NCBI GenBank assembly: GCA_019359545.1
Contig: JAHHHB010000022.1
Coordinates: 1 to 64,000, forward strand
DNA from: Desmonostoc geniculatum HA4340-LM1
Lineage (GTDB): Bacteria; Cyanobacteriota; Cyanobacteriia; Cyanobacteriales; Nostocaceae
Direction of reading: 5' to 3'
Length of the DNA: 64,000 bases
Under the pieces are notes generated by a model, which saw only the letters and a list, made by a program, of their open reading frames with translations, was not told the DNA's origin and did no database searches. Position 1 is the first letter of the stretch, and each line of letters begins with the position of its first letter. Of this stretch, positions 36,105-44,807 are shown piece after piece. The position numbers were made by a program, and so were the translations under genes.

Positions 36105-36488
36105 TTATTTGGAATTTTTCAGGGGAATAACTACTAAAAGAACACCAACGAAAATAGTAAATACTCCCAATATTCGAGTTAGTGTAATCTCTTCATTAAA
36201 AAAATAATATGAGCCTAAAAATATACCGACATAGTTTAAACTAGTTACTGGATAAGCAATACTCAATTTCACAGTTCGCAGAGCTAATATCCAAGTTACT
36301 ATTCCTAAACAATAAACGGTAATAGATAGTGCCAACTGCTGAATAAATTCCCAAGTAAATAGTCCTTCATGGCTATTACTCATGGTGTGCTTCATCAGCA
36401 ATTGTCCAGAAATACTAAATAAAATACTGACAAGCAATATAATATATGATGTTATTTGAAAACGTGAAAGTTGTAACATAATTTTCAT
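36105..36488 (-). CDS. Small EamA/SMR-type transporter subunit, first gene of operon
   Basis: A 127-residue protein with four membrane helices (ITSYIILLVSILFSISGQLL, GIVTWILALRTVKLSIAYPV, LNYVGIFLGSYYFF, GVFTIFVGVLLVVIPL). The LRTVKLSIAYPV segment parallels LRTVPLSQAFPV of the next gene, showing common descent. It starts at ATG 36488, though an inner ATG three codons on is also possible. As the first gene of the EamA-EamA-FAD-GT2 set, its upstream region should hold the promoter. Confidence 0.82.
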   Translation of the reverse strand: MKIMLQLSRFQITSYIILLVSILFSISGQLLMKHTMSNSHEGLFTWEFIQQLALSITVYCLGIVTWILALRTVKLSIAYPVTSLNYVGIFLGSYYFFNEEITLTRILGVFTIFVGVLLVVIPLKNSK

Positions 36489-36651
36489 AGTTCATTTACC
36501 TCAATGGCAATAGTCGGTAAAAACCAGACAGTAACAACCTATCGTTTTAAAACTTGTGAATTTTGGTCACACCTTATCAACAATTTGACCTCCCACTTCA
36601 GCAAATAGACAAGAAAATTAAGAAGGTTCACTTGAAGGGAGTGGGGTCAAA

Positions 36652-36783
36652 ATGACCATAGAAGCTCATGTCCTAGAGTTAACAACTGAATATTATCGAC
36701 TTTGGAAGCAGTGTAGTTGCTGTATCGTACCAGCTTCCGATTTTTCCGCACCCACCCAGTTACACTTCAGAACTAATATTTAG
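36652..36783 (+). CDS. Possible 43-residue ORF
   Basis: An ORF MTIEAHVLELTTEYYRLWKQ... ending ..PTQLHFRTNI, preceded by GGGAGTGGGG about ten bases before the ATG. A Cys-Ser-Cys-Cys stretch lies in the middle. It could be chance in a long gene-free stretch; no family was recognised. Confidence 0.3.
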   Translation: MTIEAHVLELTTEYYRLWKQCSCCIVPASDFSAPTQLHFRTNI

Positions 36784-37844
36784 ACAAAGGTCATACAGGA
36801 TGCAGGCATAGTAAAGGTTGAGAGCTTTGCTACAAATTCATCCTAAATAAAGTTTACCAATGCGCGATCGCTTAGTTTTAGAGAATATTCATTCTTAACA
36901 TTTAAGCGAGTATAAATGGATGCATAAAATTTTTATTAATCCATTCATTAGGTTTAATTAGTTGTACGTATCCTGCTGTAGAATTTTGTTGAATACGCTA
37001 CTGAACTTGTCAAGCCATTAACTCATATATCTAAAATTACCTAAATTAATAATTTCCCTCAATTGGTTAGAGGACAGTTTATTAATTTATCGATGTGTAT
37101 AAGGTTCATTTTCACTCACAGACATACCTGTAAGCTGGGCTGAAAAATACGTCGCTAAATTTGTGGACTAGCTCTCTTTAGACATGGGAACACAACGGCT
37201 GGCAAAATCTTCTTGACCTCGGGTAGACCCTTGAGATAGATGAATTGCTTTACACTTTTAGCGTAACTTTACTCAATGTCCAAATCGAGCATTTGATGAG
37301 ACTAACGTTAATCTAAAATAGCGTCGTCTGAAATAATCAAAGTTTGCAGCAATTAAATCTGATTCTAGTGTTTTTGCATTGTTAATGTTAAGCTTGGTTG
37401 ATCTTTATGAATTGCATGTATTTTTGACTTGAGTTGTTTCTCAATTTTTTTTCTACATGTAATTACTTACTAGAATACCACGAGAAAAGCGTGTTGCAAA
37501 TTTACCGTCGTACTTTATCAAAAATTTACTTTCCCAGAATTTCCTTAAACAAAAACTTCATAAAGTAAACAGTCTCTTCTATAATCAAGTTTTATATATG
37601 AAAATTTGTATATAAAACTTTTATTTAATTTTTGAAAAAACTCCGTATATTTCCAAAAGACTGATTCTGTATTCCCTGCTCCCTCCCTAGCTATGCAAAT
37701 AAGTTCACAAATCAAAGCGGATTACTATATTGAGTCTTGGATGTTCAACTTTGAAAAATCACAATTCAACACCAGAAATTTATTTAACCAAAATTTATGT
37801 AAACAAAAGCTTTATACAATAAATAGACCGATCTTGAAAATAGG

Positions 37845-37882
37845 GAGTAGGGAGTAGGGAGTAGGGAGTAGGGGAGGAAACC
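37845..37882. repeat. TAGGGAG tandem repeat
   Basis: About five perfect copies of the heptamer TAGGGAG within the gene-poor stretch. Confidence 0.9.
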
Positions 37883-38179
37883 TTTTTTATCTTTGGTTGT
37901 GAAAATCCAGAATAGACCCATGTGCTATATGAAGTTTTATGAAAAAACTATAGATTTATAAAGCACTTTTTCGGTACTAAACTTGCATAATGAGTGGGAC
38001 TTTAGCTTCAAAGTCTAAATAAATTATCAAGTCTAGAATTTACTTTGCTTAAGGAAAATTTTAACTTGAACAACACCCCAAGCAAGGGCTAACCGTAGCA
38101 CGAAAATATACCCTTTTTCAAGGGGCAAACACAACGTGATTTGATGCTGGAATTTATTGTAACTACAGTCTGAAAAATT

Positions 38180-38331
38180 CTATAGGAATCATATTTGATT
38201 TCTGAAAAAATCTAAGTATTTGTAGGGTGTGTTAGGCGTAAGCCGTAACGCACCATCTCAAGCTTTTGGTGCTTTACGCTCCGCTAACGCACCCTACGTA
38301 ATATTTCAAAAATCAAATACTAGTCCTATAG
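38180..38331. mobile_element. 152-bp MITE with nested palindrome
   Basis: CTATAGGAATCATATTTGAT and following bases at the left are mirrored, with few mismatches, by the right end (..ATCAAATACTAGTCCTATAG); the arms are about 28 bp. The interior holds a second inverted repeat, TAGGGTGTGTTAGG... against ..CTAACGCACCCTA, related to segments at 42847-42880 and 43042-43074. This looks like one repeat inserted in another. Confidence 0.75.
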
Positions 38332-38397
38332 TGCCTTACCTAGCATCAGGTTAATCTTCTGAAGGAGGAGATCGAGCTACTTTGTTAGGAAATTTTA

Positions 38398-38505
38398 TAT
38401 TTAAAAAGTAAGTTCAAAGCAATCAAAACCATACTCATAGGCAAAAAGCCCGTGTTGACGGCTTTCTTCCATTAGCTGTCTAATAATTTCCAGCGCTTTA
38501 AAGTT
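38398..38505 (-). pseudogene. Short protein-like remnant
   Basis: Reading the minus strand, about 30 codons without stop give ALEIIRQLMEESRQHGLFAY then EYGFDCFELTF and TAA near 38398. Composition is protein-like, but there is no proper start (an internal ATG gives only about 23 residues). It may be a gene end left after deletion. Uncertain. Confidence 0.25.
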
Positions 38506-38534
38506 GAGAAAAATTTAATTTCTGGTGGTTGAAA

Positions 38535-38789
38535 TCATTTAGTTTCTCTGGGTGCTTTTCCTGTGACTTGAGTTTGTTTAGAGTCATTTTCTTGCAAAAG
38601 TTTGTTAGTAATCAGGAAGACAATGATTAATAATCCAAACTGAAGCTGCCAGGGTGCTAATACTAGACTGAAAATCAAGCTAATAGCTGCAAAAACACCT
38701 GCCAGATATGCAATTTCATCAGTACTCTTTTTAAACAAGTAGCCAGTAGCTAAAGCAGTACACAGTGGTATCAGGAAAAACAAAGCCAT
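38535..38789 (-). CDS. Small hypothetical membrane protein
   Basis: From ATG 38789 the product is about 84 residues (MALFFLIPLCTALATGYLFK...). It has two to three hydrophobic helices (residues 1-17, 25-42 and 46-62) and a charged C-terminal tail (NDSKQTQVTGKAPRETK). No family was recognised. It is isolated between the MITE-bearing gap and tex, which is divergent from it. Confidence 0.6.
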   Translation of the reverse strand: MALFFLIPLCTALATGYLFKKSTDEIAYLAGVFAAISLIFSLVLAPWQLQFGLLIIVFLITNKLLQENDSKQTQVTGKAPRETK

Positions 38790-39194
38790 TGCCAATCACC
38801 TATGGACTAAAAATTGTGGTGTTTATAAAAAAATTGAAATCCTTTTTGCAATTGTGGTTAATCTTACATCTAAGAAGGTTTTAGCTACAATACTCCATCG
38901 ATATAAATCTTATAAAAAGTCAAGATGACGCAATTTTGTATTTTACACCTTGGGCGGAGGACAAAAAGCCACAAGCCAGTTGCTATCGTGGTTAGGGAGA
39001 TGAGGGAGAAAAATCATGGTTGTCTTTGAGCGATCGCAGATTGTTAGAATTGGAAGTCTCAAAGTGTACTATGGCAGCTAAATTCTATGTGGGCAAGGAA
39101 TTGTCCGGTAAATTAGCTTAAAACTTTGGGCTGGTGTCGGGAAAACGATCTAGCATATTACCTTTAGAAGTATGATTTTCACCTGAAATAGTCG
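38790..39194. other. Divergent intergenic region
   Basis: About 400 bp without an ORF of coding character between the small membrane protein and tex. It is AT-rich, with one GCGATCGC near 39030. The promoters of both genes should be here. Confidence 0.5.
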
Positions 39195-41354
39195 ATGCTG
39201 AACATTCCTCAATTACTGGCAACTGAATTAGACCTCAAACCACATCAGGTGCAAAACGCGCTAGAACTTTTGGCTGAGGGTGCAACGATTCCGTTTATTG
39301 CACGTTACCGTAAAGAGCGCACCAACGAAATGAATGAAGTGCAACTTCGCAATCTGGCCGATAGATATACTTATTTAACAGAACTTGAAGAACGTAAATC
39401 TGTCATCTTAACTGCGATCGCCGAACAAGGTAAACTCACAGACGAACTCAAAGCGAAAATCACATCTTGTTTACAAAAAACCGAACTTGAGGATCTATAC
39501 TTACCGTATCGACCAAAGCGACGCACCCGCGCCACCATCGCCAGGGAAAAAGGACTCGAACCCCTAGCGGAGTTCATCAAGTCGCTAAATGTTAAAAATG
39601 CTACAGTAGCTTCCTTAGAAGAAGCAGCAACTAAATATATTTCTGAAACTAAGGGAGTAAAAACAGCAGAAGAAGCGCTCAAAAGTGCTGCTGACATCTT
39701 AGCGGAAGAAGTAGCTGAAAAAGCTCACCTACGCGCACATATCCGCGATTATTTCCTAGAAGAAGGGGTATTTGTCTCCCGCATCAAAGATGATTACCCC
39801 GAAGGTACAACCAAATTTGAGATGTACCGTAACTATCAAATAAAGGTAAAAAATATTGCACCCCATAATATGCTGGCGTTGTGTCGGGGTGAAGCTGAGA
39901 AAGTATTAAGCTTTGAAATTGCTTTCGATGAAGATACGGTGCTTTATTATCTTGAGTCCCAAGAAATTAAAACCAAAGTCCGGACAATTCGGGATTTTTA
40001 TCAGGCGATGTTGAAGGATGCATTCAACCGTTTAATGAAAGTCTCTCTAATGGGAGAGGTAATTTCCCAGAAAAAAGTTTACGCAGACATGGAATCAATC
40101 AAGACATTTGAAGCAAATCTGCGGGAGTTGCTGTTATCTGCCCCAGCAGGAATGAAGCCAACCCTAGCCATAGACCCTGGCTTTAGAACTGGGTGTAAAG
40201 TTGTAGTACTCGACCAAACGGGCAAATTTTTGGAATACCAAGCGGTATTTCCCCACCAAGCCACTGAACAGCGACTCAAAGCTGCACAAACAATCAAAAA
40301 TTTGATTGAAAAGTACAAAATTGAGTTAATCGCCATTGGTAACGGTACAGCGTCCCGCGAGACAGAGGAGTTTGTCTCACAAGTCTTACAAACCACAGAA
40401 CGCAAACCAGTTAAGGTGATGGTCAATGAGTCTGGTGCATCTATATATTCTGCGAGTAAAGTAGCCCTAGAAGAATTTCCTAACTTAGATGTTACCGTGC
40501 GTGGCGCAATTAGTATCGGCCGACGTTTGCAAGACCCCTTGGCGGAACTGGTGAAAATCGATCCTAAATCCATTGGTGTGGGACAATATCAGCACGATGT
40601 CGATCAGAAGTTATTGAAAAAGAAATTGGATGAAACCGTAGAAAGCTGCGTTAACTACGTAGGTGTAGACTTAAACACCGCCTCCAAAGAACTGCTAACT
40701 TCCGTCTCTGGAATTACCCCAACAGTCGCCAATAATATTGTTGCCCATCGCAACCAGAATGGAGCCTTTAAAAATCGCCGCCAACTGTTGAAAGTTCCCA
40801 AATTAGGACCAAAAGCCTTTGAACAAGCAGCAGGTTTTCTGCGAATTCGCGGTGGTGAGAACCCATTAGATAATACAGCAGTGCATCCAGAGAGTTATTC
40901 TGTAGTAGAAGCGATCGCATCTGATTTAAATGTGCCATTAAATCAGGTGACGCAAATTGCCGAAAAACTCAAAAAAACCAATCTGAAAAAATACGTTACC
41001 GATACCGTCGGCGAACCAACACTCCGGGATATCCTCAGCGAACTGGAAAAACCAGGTAGAGACCCCCGTGCTGAGTTTAAGTATGCCACCTTTAAAGAAG
41101 GAATTAAAGAAATTACCGACTTAAAGGAAGGAATGGAACTAGAGGGAATGATTACTAATGTCGCCAACTTCGGTGCATTTGTGGATATCGGCGTACATCA
41201 AGATGGTTTGGTGCATATCTCCCAACTTGCTGATAGATTCGTAGATGATCCTCAGAAAGTTGTGAAGGTAGGACAAGTTGTCAAAGTCCGGGTACTAGAA
41301 GTCAACGAGAAATTAAAGCGAATTAGTTTGTCCATGAAAGCAGTTAAGCAATAA
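39195..41354 (+). CDS. tex: Tex family S1 RNA-binding protein
   Basis: A 719-residue Tex/Spt6-like protein. It has an N-terminal helix-turn-helix region (LKPHQVQNALELLAEGATIP, FIARYRKERTNEMNEVQLR), a YqgF/RNase H-like core (LAIDPGFRTGCKVVVLD, near residue 327), helix-hairpin-helix DNA/RNA-binding modules (GVDLNTASKELLTSVSGITP; LLKVPKLGPKAFEQAAGFLR) and a C-terminal S1 domain (residues about 645-715, GMITNVANFGAFVDIGVHQD). It probably contacts RNA polymerase and nascent RNA. A ferredoxin gene begins 13 bp after its stop, so the two are likely co-transcribed. Confidence 0.96.
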   Translation: MLNIPQLLATELDLKPHQVQNALELLAEGATIPFIARYRKERTNEMNEVQLRNLADRYTYLTELEERKSVILTAIAEQGKLTDELKAKITSCLQKTELEDLYLPYRPKRRTRATIAREKGLEPLAEFIKSLNVKNATVASLEEAATKYISETKGVKTAEEALKSAADILAEEVAEKAHLRAHIRDYFLEEGVFVSRIKDDYPEGTTKFEMYRNYQIKVKNIAPHNMLALCRGEAEKVLSFEIAFDEDTVLYYLESQEIKTKVRTIRDFYQAMLKDAFNRLMKVSLMGEVISQKKVYADMESIKTFEANLRELLLSAPAGMKPTLAIDPGFRTGCKVVVLDQTGKFLEYQAVFPHQATEQRLKAAQTIKNLIEKYKIELIAIGNGTASRETEEFVSQVLQTTERKPVKVMVNESGASIYSASKVALEEFPNLDVTVRGAISIGRRLQDPLAELVKIDPKSIGVGQYQHDVDQKLLKKKLDETVESCVNYVGVDLNTASKELLTSVSGITPTVANNIVAHRNQNGAFKNRRQLLKVPKLGPKAFEQAAGFLRIRGGENPLDNTAVHPESYSVVEAIASDLNVPLNQVTQIAEKLKKTNLKKYVTDTVGEPTLRDILSELEKPGRDPRAEFKYATFKEGIKEITDLKEGMELEGMITNVANFGAFVDIGVHQDGLVHISQLADRFVDDPQKVVKVGQVVKVRVLEVNEKLKRISLSMKAVKQ

Positions 41355-41367
41355 TTAGAAATAGCAG

Positions 41368-41709
41368 ATGGCAGTTTATCAAGTCCGACTCATCAATGCT
41401 AGTCTGGGATTAGATTGCACCCTTCAAGTACCAGACGATCAATATATTCTGGATATGGCGGAAGATGCTCATATCCGCCTCCCATCTGGGTGCAAACAAG
41501 GCGAATGTTCTGCCTGTATCGCCAAACTTGTCAGCGGTGAAATAGATCAAACTGAGCAAAAATTTCTCCGTCCCAGTGAAATACAGGCTGGTTATGTAGT
41601 GACTTGTGTAACTTATCCCTTGTCTGATTGTATTTTAGAAACCCATCAAGAACAAGTCTTATATAAATCAGCCCTTTACTATAAGCCTGAGTCGGGAAAA
41701 TCTGAGTGA
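41368..41709 (+). CDS. Plant-type [2Fe-2S] ferredoxin with C-terminal extension
   Basis: A 113-residue protein with the exact plant-type cluster motif C42-x4-C47-x2-C50-x29-C80 (PSGCKQGECSAC ... VVTC). The N-terminal beta-grasp strand (YQVRLINASLGLDCTLQVPD) is intact. The last 30 residues (ETHQEQVLYKSALYYKPESG) extend beyond standard PetF, and the ordinary C-terminal EELY-type acidic patch is weak. It is likely a specialised rather than the main photosynthetic ferredoxin. The 13-bp spacing to tex suggests co-expression. Confidence 0.92.
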   Translation: MAVYQVRLINASLGLDCTLQVPDDQYILDMAEDAHIRLPSGCKQGECSACIAKLVSGEIDQTEQKFLRPSEIQAGYVVTCVTYPLSDCILETHQEQVLYKSALYYKPESGKSE

Positions 41710-42071
41710 TTGTTACCTTGTGATATTAAATAAATCTTAAATTTTTCAGGTGTGTTCAATAAATGTAACACTACTCGAAAAACGTTACACTGTAGGGACG
41801 CACAGCTGTGCGTCCCTACATATTACATATATAGTAATACCATTTCTGTTTGAAGATGCGCCTTATAAGACTGATGCAAAACTACACACTGTAGCGGCAA
41901 TTCATGAATTGCCGCCACGCGAATAGAGCGCAGCCTCATATAGAATTGGTATAAGAAGATTCGACCTAACGATAGAAGTCAATTCTATCTTCCAAGAGAG
42001 GTTAAAATCTAGCACCTAGTTAAAGATGAAATAAGAAGTTTCAAAGAAAAAATCTTTATTAGGTAAAAACA
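41710..42071. other. Intergenic region with palindromic repeat
   Basis: A 30-bp perfect palindrome centred at 41805/41806 (TGTAGGGACGCACAG and its mirror) may terminate the tex-ferredoxin transcript. A second imperfect palindrome, GCGGCAATTCATGAATTGCCGC, lies at about 41894-41915. The rest is AT-rich and should hold the promoter of the next gene. Confidence 0.6.
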
Positions 42072-42470
42072 ATGTTGACGCCATTTTTAACTGCCCTAGC
42101 TACAGCTTTAAGTTTGTTAATTGTTGATTTAGTTGTTCCAGATGTTGACATTGCTAATTTTCCCGCAGCTTTAATTGCCGCCTTCGTAATTGGTTTAATT
42201 AACGGTTCACTTAAGCCGATTCTTTCTACCCTTTCCCTACCACTCAACTTTTTAACATTTGGAGCATTTTCCCTCATCATCAATGGTTTTTGCTTCTGGT
42301 TAGCAGCGGCGCTAGTTCCTGGGTTCTCAGTTCACGGACTTATCGGTTTTATTCTCGGTCCTGTGATTCTGTCTTTTGCTAACACCTTGATTAACAACTA
42401 CTTTGTTGAAAGAAACCTTTTAACCAGCAGTGGAAGTGTAAAAAACCAAGGTGAATTACCCTCTAGATAA
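42072..42470 (+). CDS. PF04020-type (4TM holin-like) membrane protein
   Basis: A 132-residue four-helix membrane protein (MLTPFLTALATALSLLIVDL..., INGSLKPILSTLSLPLNFLT, FSLIINGFCFWLAAALVPGF, GFILGPVILSFANTLINNYF). It belongs to the same family as the protein at 15870-16232, with SLKPILS in place of IVRPILG. The polar tail is specific to this copy. Followed 150 bp later by a Pmp3-type gene, it may be part of an osmotic or envelope stress group. Function unknown. Confidence 0.82.
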   Translation: MLTPFLTALATALSLLIVDLVVPDVDIANFPAALIAAFVIGLINGSLKPILSTLSLPLNFLTFGAFSLIINGFCFWLAAALVPGFSVHGLIGFILGPVILSFANTLINNYFVERNLLTSSGSVKNQGELPSR

Positions 42471-42622
42471 GTATCAGCCCGAGTAGAAACGCTAATTCTA
42501 ATTTACTCGCGTTTCTACTCCAAATCAAATATCAGAATTAAGATAACTCATTAGATGGATTTCTTAATGCAGTATCTTCCAGAGAATGTAAGTAAACAAA
42601 TTCACACACTTGTAACAACATC

Positions 42623-42814
42623 ATGAAATTAGTTCGTTATCTTCTAGGTTTGCTAGTGCCTCCTTTAGGCGTTTTCTTGACAGTTGGAGTTGGCCCGACA
42701 TTGATTATTAACATTTTGCTCACACTTCTCGGTTGGCTTCCCGGTAGTATTCATGCAATTTGGGTTATTGCCAAGTATGACGAACAACTGAGTCGAGAAG
42801 GACGTATTTACTAA
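42623..42814 (+). CDS. YqaE/Pmp3-family small membrane protein
   Basis: A 63-residue protein with two membrane helices (RYLLGLLVPPLGVFLTVGVG, LIINILLTLLGWLPGSIHAI) and the PPLGVF motif of the Pmp3/YqaE family (UPF0057). These are small hydrophobic proteins linked to salt and cold stress in plants and fungi. The tail is charged (KYDEQLSREGRIY). Confidence 0.92.
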   Translation: MKLVRYLLGLLVPPLGVFLTVGVGPTLIINILLTLLGWLPGSIHAIWVIAKYDEQLSREGRIY

Positions 42815-42846
42815 CTAATACGCGAGATTAATTTTAGGCATCTGAA

Positions 42847-43075
42847 GTAGGGTGCGTTACGGCTTTAGCCTAACGCACCATTTCATTTTAATAATGATAC
42901 AAATATGTTGGTAAAGCAATTTCTATGAGTGTCAAAAATACAAGAATTTATAGTAGTTTCCATGCATTTAAACCACATACTTTGTAGGGGCACAGCAATG
43001 CTGTGCCCCTACAAAGTATGTGGTTGATTACCTAAATTAAGAGGTGCGTTAGCCTTTGGCATAACGCACCCTACC
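42847..43075. repeat. Intergenic palindromes and GTGCGTTA repeats
   Basis: Two copies of a GTGCGTTA...TAACGCACC inverted unit (42847-42880, 43042-43074) flank a 55-bp perfect palindrome at 42971-43025 with 27-bp arms (AACCACATACTTTGTAGGGG and on) around a single A. This lies between the Pmp3-type gene and the convergent coiled-coil gene. Confidence 0.85.
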
Positions 43076-43108
43076 GAAAATGAGTTAATAGATAAATACT
43101 ATATCTAT

Positions 43109-43909
43109 CTATTTATGAATAGTTTCCCGCTCTTTATCAGCAGGTTCCTTATCTTTGAACAAGTCAGCCGCAGTTAACAGTAACTCTCTCAAAGTTTGTT
43201 TAATCTGATGCTCTTTTCTGGCTAAAGATGTACCTGCTTCACCTAGTTTATCTTCCAACTGCGATCGCTTTTGTTCTACCTGCACAGCAATAGATTCGGC
43301 TTGGGGACGAGCTTGATTATACCAGTGTTTTGCCTCATCTAGATAATCTTGAACCTCCATAGAACGCCCACCATAGCGTGCAGCCATATTAGCTCGAACA
43401 ATGGCTAGCTGTGCTTGTAGTTGCGCGTAACGTTTCTTTAACAATGCCACTTCTTCACTATCTTTAATGGCATTAACAGCAGAATCAATTGCAGTTTTAG
43501 TACTAGCGGGTTTTTCTTTACCTGTCTCTTCAATTTCTGCCAAAATTACATCAACTTCTTGCTGGAGTTGTTCTTCTTCACCATCCAATTGAGCCTGTAG
43601 CCGCTTGATATCTGCCTGGGTTTTAACAATAGATTCGTGCCTTTTACTATTAATTCCTTCCAAGGCTCCTTCAATGGAAGCTGTCACTTCATCTTTGAGT
43701 TCGCTGCCTTTTTCTTGGAAGTTTTCAATGACAGCAGAAACCGCATCTCTAACCAGGCTACGAATTTCACTAGAACCTTGTTTGAACTCTGAGGCTACTT
43801 GAGAAACTGCGGATTTGACAATTTCTCGAATCCGTTCAGTTCTTAATTGTCCGGTTTCTTTAGCTTGTTGCAAGTCTGTTTGAATTTGTTGTTTGATATT
43901 GTTAGGCAT
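43109..43909 (-). CDS. Long coiled-coil protein of unknown function
   Basis: From ATG 43909 (MPNNIKQQIQTDLQQAKETG) the product is about 266 residues, nearly all predicted alpha-helix and rich in Glu, Gln, Lys and Ala. Residues about 25-90 show three similar amphipathic units (IREIVKSAVSQVASEF, IRSLVRDAVSAVIENF, LKDEVTASIEGALEGI), each ending in a KGSE/GSSE/SKRHE-type turn. Residues 95-245 are coiled coil. The architecture resembles apolipoprotein-like or PspA-like membrane-surface proteins, but no family was recognised firmly. Confidence 0.7.
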   Translation of the reverse strand: MPNNIKQQIQTDLQQAKETGQLRTERIREIVKSAVSQVASEFKQGSSEIRSLVRDAVSAVIENFQEKGSELKDEVTASIEGALEGINSKRHESIVKTQADIKRLQAQLDGEEEQLQQEVDVILAEIEETGKEKPASTKTAIDSAVNAIKDSEEVALLKKRYAQLQAQLAIVRANMAARYGGRSMEVQDYLDEAKHWYNQARPQAESIAVQVEQKRSQLEDKLGEAGTSLARKEHQIKQTLRELLLTAADLFKDKEPADKERETIHK

Positions 43910-44088
43910 TTTCAACTCTGGAGATTTTACTAATTGGGATAAAAATTTCTAGACATGATTCTACATACTCATTATGGCGTAGCCTTATTTTGCTAGGCAC
44001 TTCCTTTAGATAGAAAGTCACAAACCCAAAGAAGTGTTGCCTATTTGTGAGATGATGAATATTTGCTGGTAGTAATTGAGAATCAAAT

Positions 44089-44313
44089 ATGTGGCGAGTG
44101 AATATTACTTGTTCTGGTGATGCGTGGAAGGTTTATGGTACTCAATTTAAGGCGATCGCCGAAAAATATCAAGGTGAATTAATTGGTTCCAAAAAAATGC
44201 CCGACGGCACCCGCATCATGTCATATAAAATTGAAGATGTTAGCGATGCAGAAGCTTTTCAGGAAGATTGTGCAAATTTTGCTGGATTTACATCTGATTT
44301 TGAATCTCTGTAA
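44089..44313 (+). CDS. Conserved small hypothetical protein
   Basis: A 74-residue soluble protein, MWRVNITCSGDAWKVYGTQF.., ending ..NFAGFTSDFESL. It is compact, acidic at the end, with one N-terminal beta-alpha unit and a Cys pair (ITC, EDC). It is probably a cyanobacterial conserved hypothetical; no function is known to me. It precedes the cytochrome c6-like gene by 130 bp on the same strand. Confidence 0.65.
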   Translation: MWRVNITCSGDAWKVYGTQFKAIAEKYQGELIGSKKMPDGTRIMSYKIEDVSDAEAFQEDCANFAGFTSDFESL

Positions 44314-44445
44314 CATAACAGAATTCAGAAGCAAAACAAATTTTATCTCTAGCTTTGAGACTTAGTTTGTGTATCCATTTAAATTGACTGTATTTGTGAT
44401 GAGACTGATTTTTGTAACCAGTATTTTAAAATCCGGAGAAGTTGA

Positions 44446-44781
44446 GTGAAAAAAATCCTAACTTTGGTATTAGTAATTTTTCTATTATTAATAAGTACTT
44501 TCACGTTACCAGTTAATGCAGCAGACGCAGTTAATGGTGAACAAATATTCAGCATTCATTGTGCTGGTTGTCATATTAATGGTGGTAACATAGTCAGGCG
44601 GGGTAAAAACCTAAAAAAGCAAGCGCTCAAAAAATATGGTATGGATTCAATAGAGGCAGTTATATCGATAGTTACCAATGGTAAAAGTAATATGTCAGCC
44701 TACAAAGACCGCCTCAGCGAACAGCAAATTCAAGATGTTGCTGCTTATGTTATTGAACAAGCTGAAAAAGGCTGGCGTTAA
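44446..44781 (+). CDS. petJ: Cytochrome c6-like protein
   Basis: A 111-residue precursor with a signal peptide (KKILTLVLVIFLLLISTFTL, cleavage near AADA at residue 25) and the heme-binding C39-A-G-C42-H43. The axial methionine is expected at Met83 (NGKSNMSAYKDRL), and the c6-like LSEQQIQDVAAYVIEQAEKG ends the chain. It should carry electrons between cytochrome b6f and photosystem I or oxidase in the lumen. Basic residues around 50-64 (RRGKNLKKQALKK) are denser than in the standard PetJ, so this may be a c6-like paralogue. It starts with GTG after GGAGAAG. Confidence 0.86.
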   Translation: MKKILTLVLVIFLLLISTFTLPVNAADAVNGEQIFSIHCAGCHINGGNIVRRGKNLKKQALKKYGMDSIEAVISIVTNGKSNMSAYKDRLSEQQIQDVAAYVIEQAEKGWR

Positions 44782-44807
44782 AATAACTTATCACTCCTAA
44801 CTTGAAA

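Larger units (their letters stand above)
36489..38179. other. Long AT-rich gene-poor region
   Basis: About 1.7 kb with no recognisable gene. Contents: a possible 43-codon ORF at 36652-36783, a TAGGGAG tandem repeat at 37849-37880, and AT-rich DNA with several short inverted TTTATATATGAAAA-like runs near 37.6 kb. The stretch has no long open frames in either direction. Confidence 0.6.

Noticed and set aside
40079..40573. 164-codon frame antisense to tex
   Set aside because: It lies wholly inside tex, has a Ser-rich composition typical of antisense frames and no ribosome binding site.
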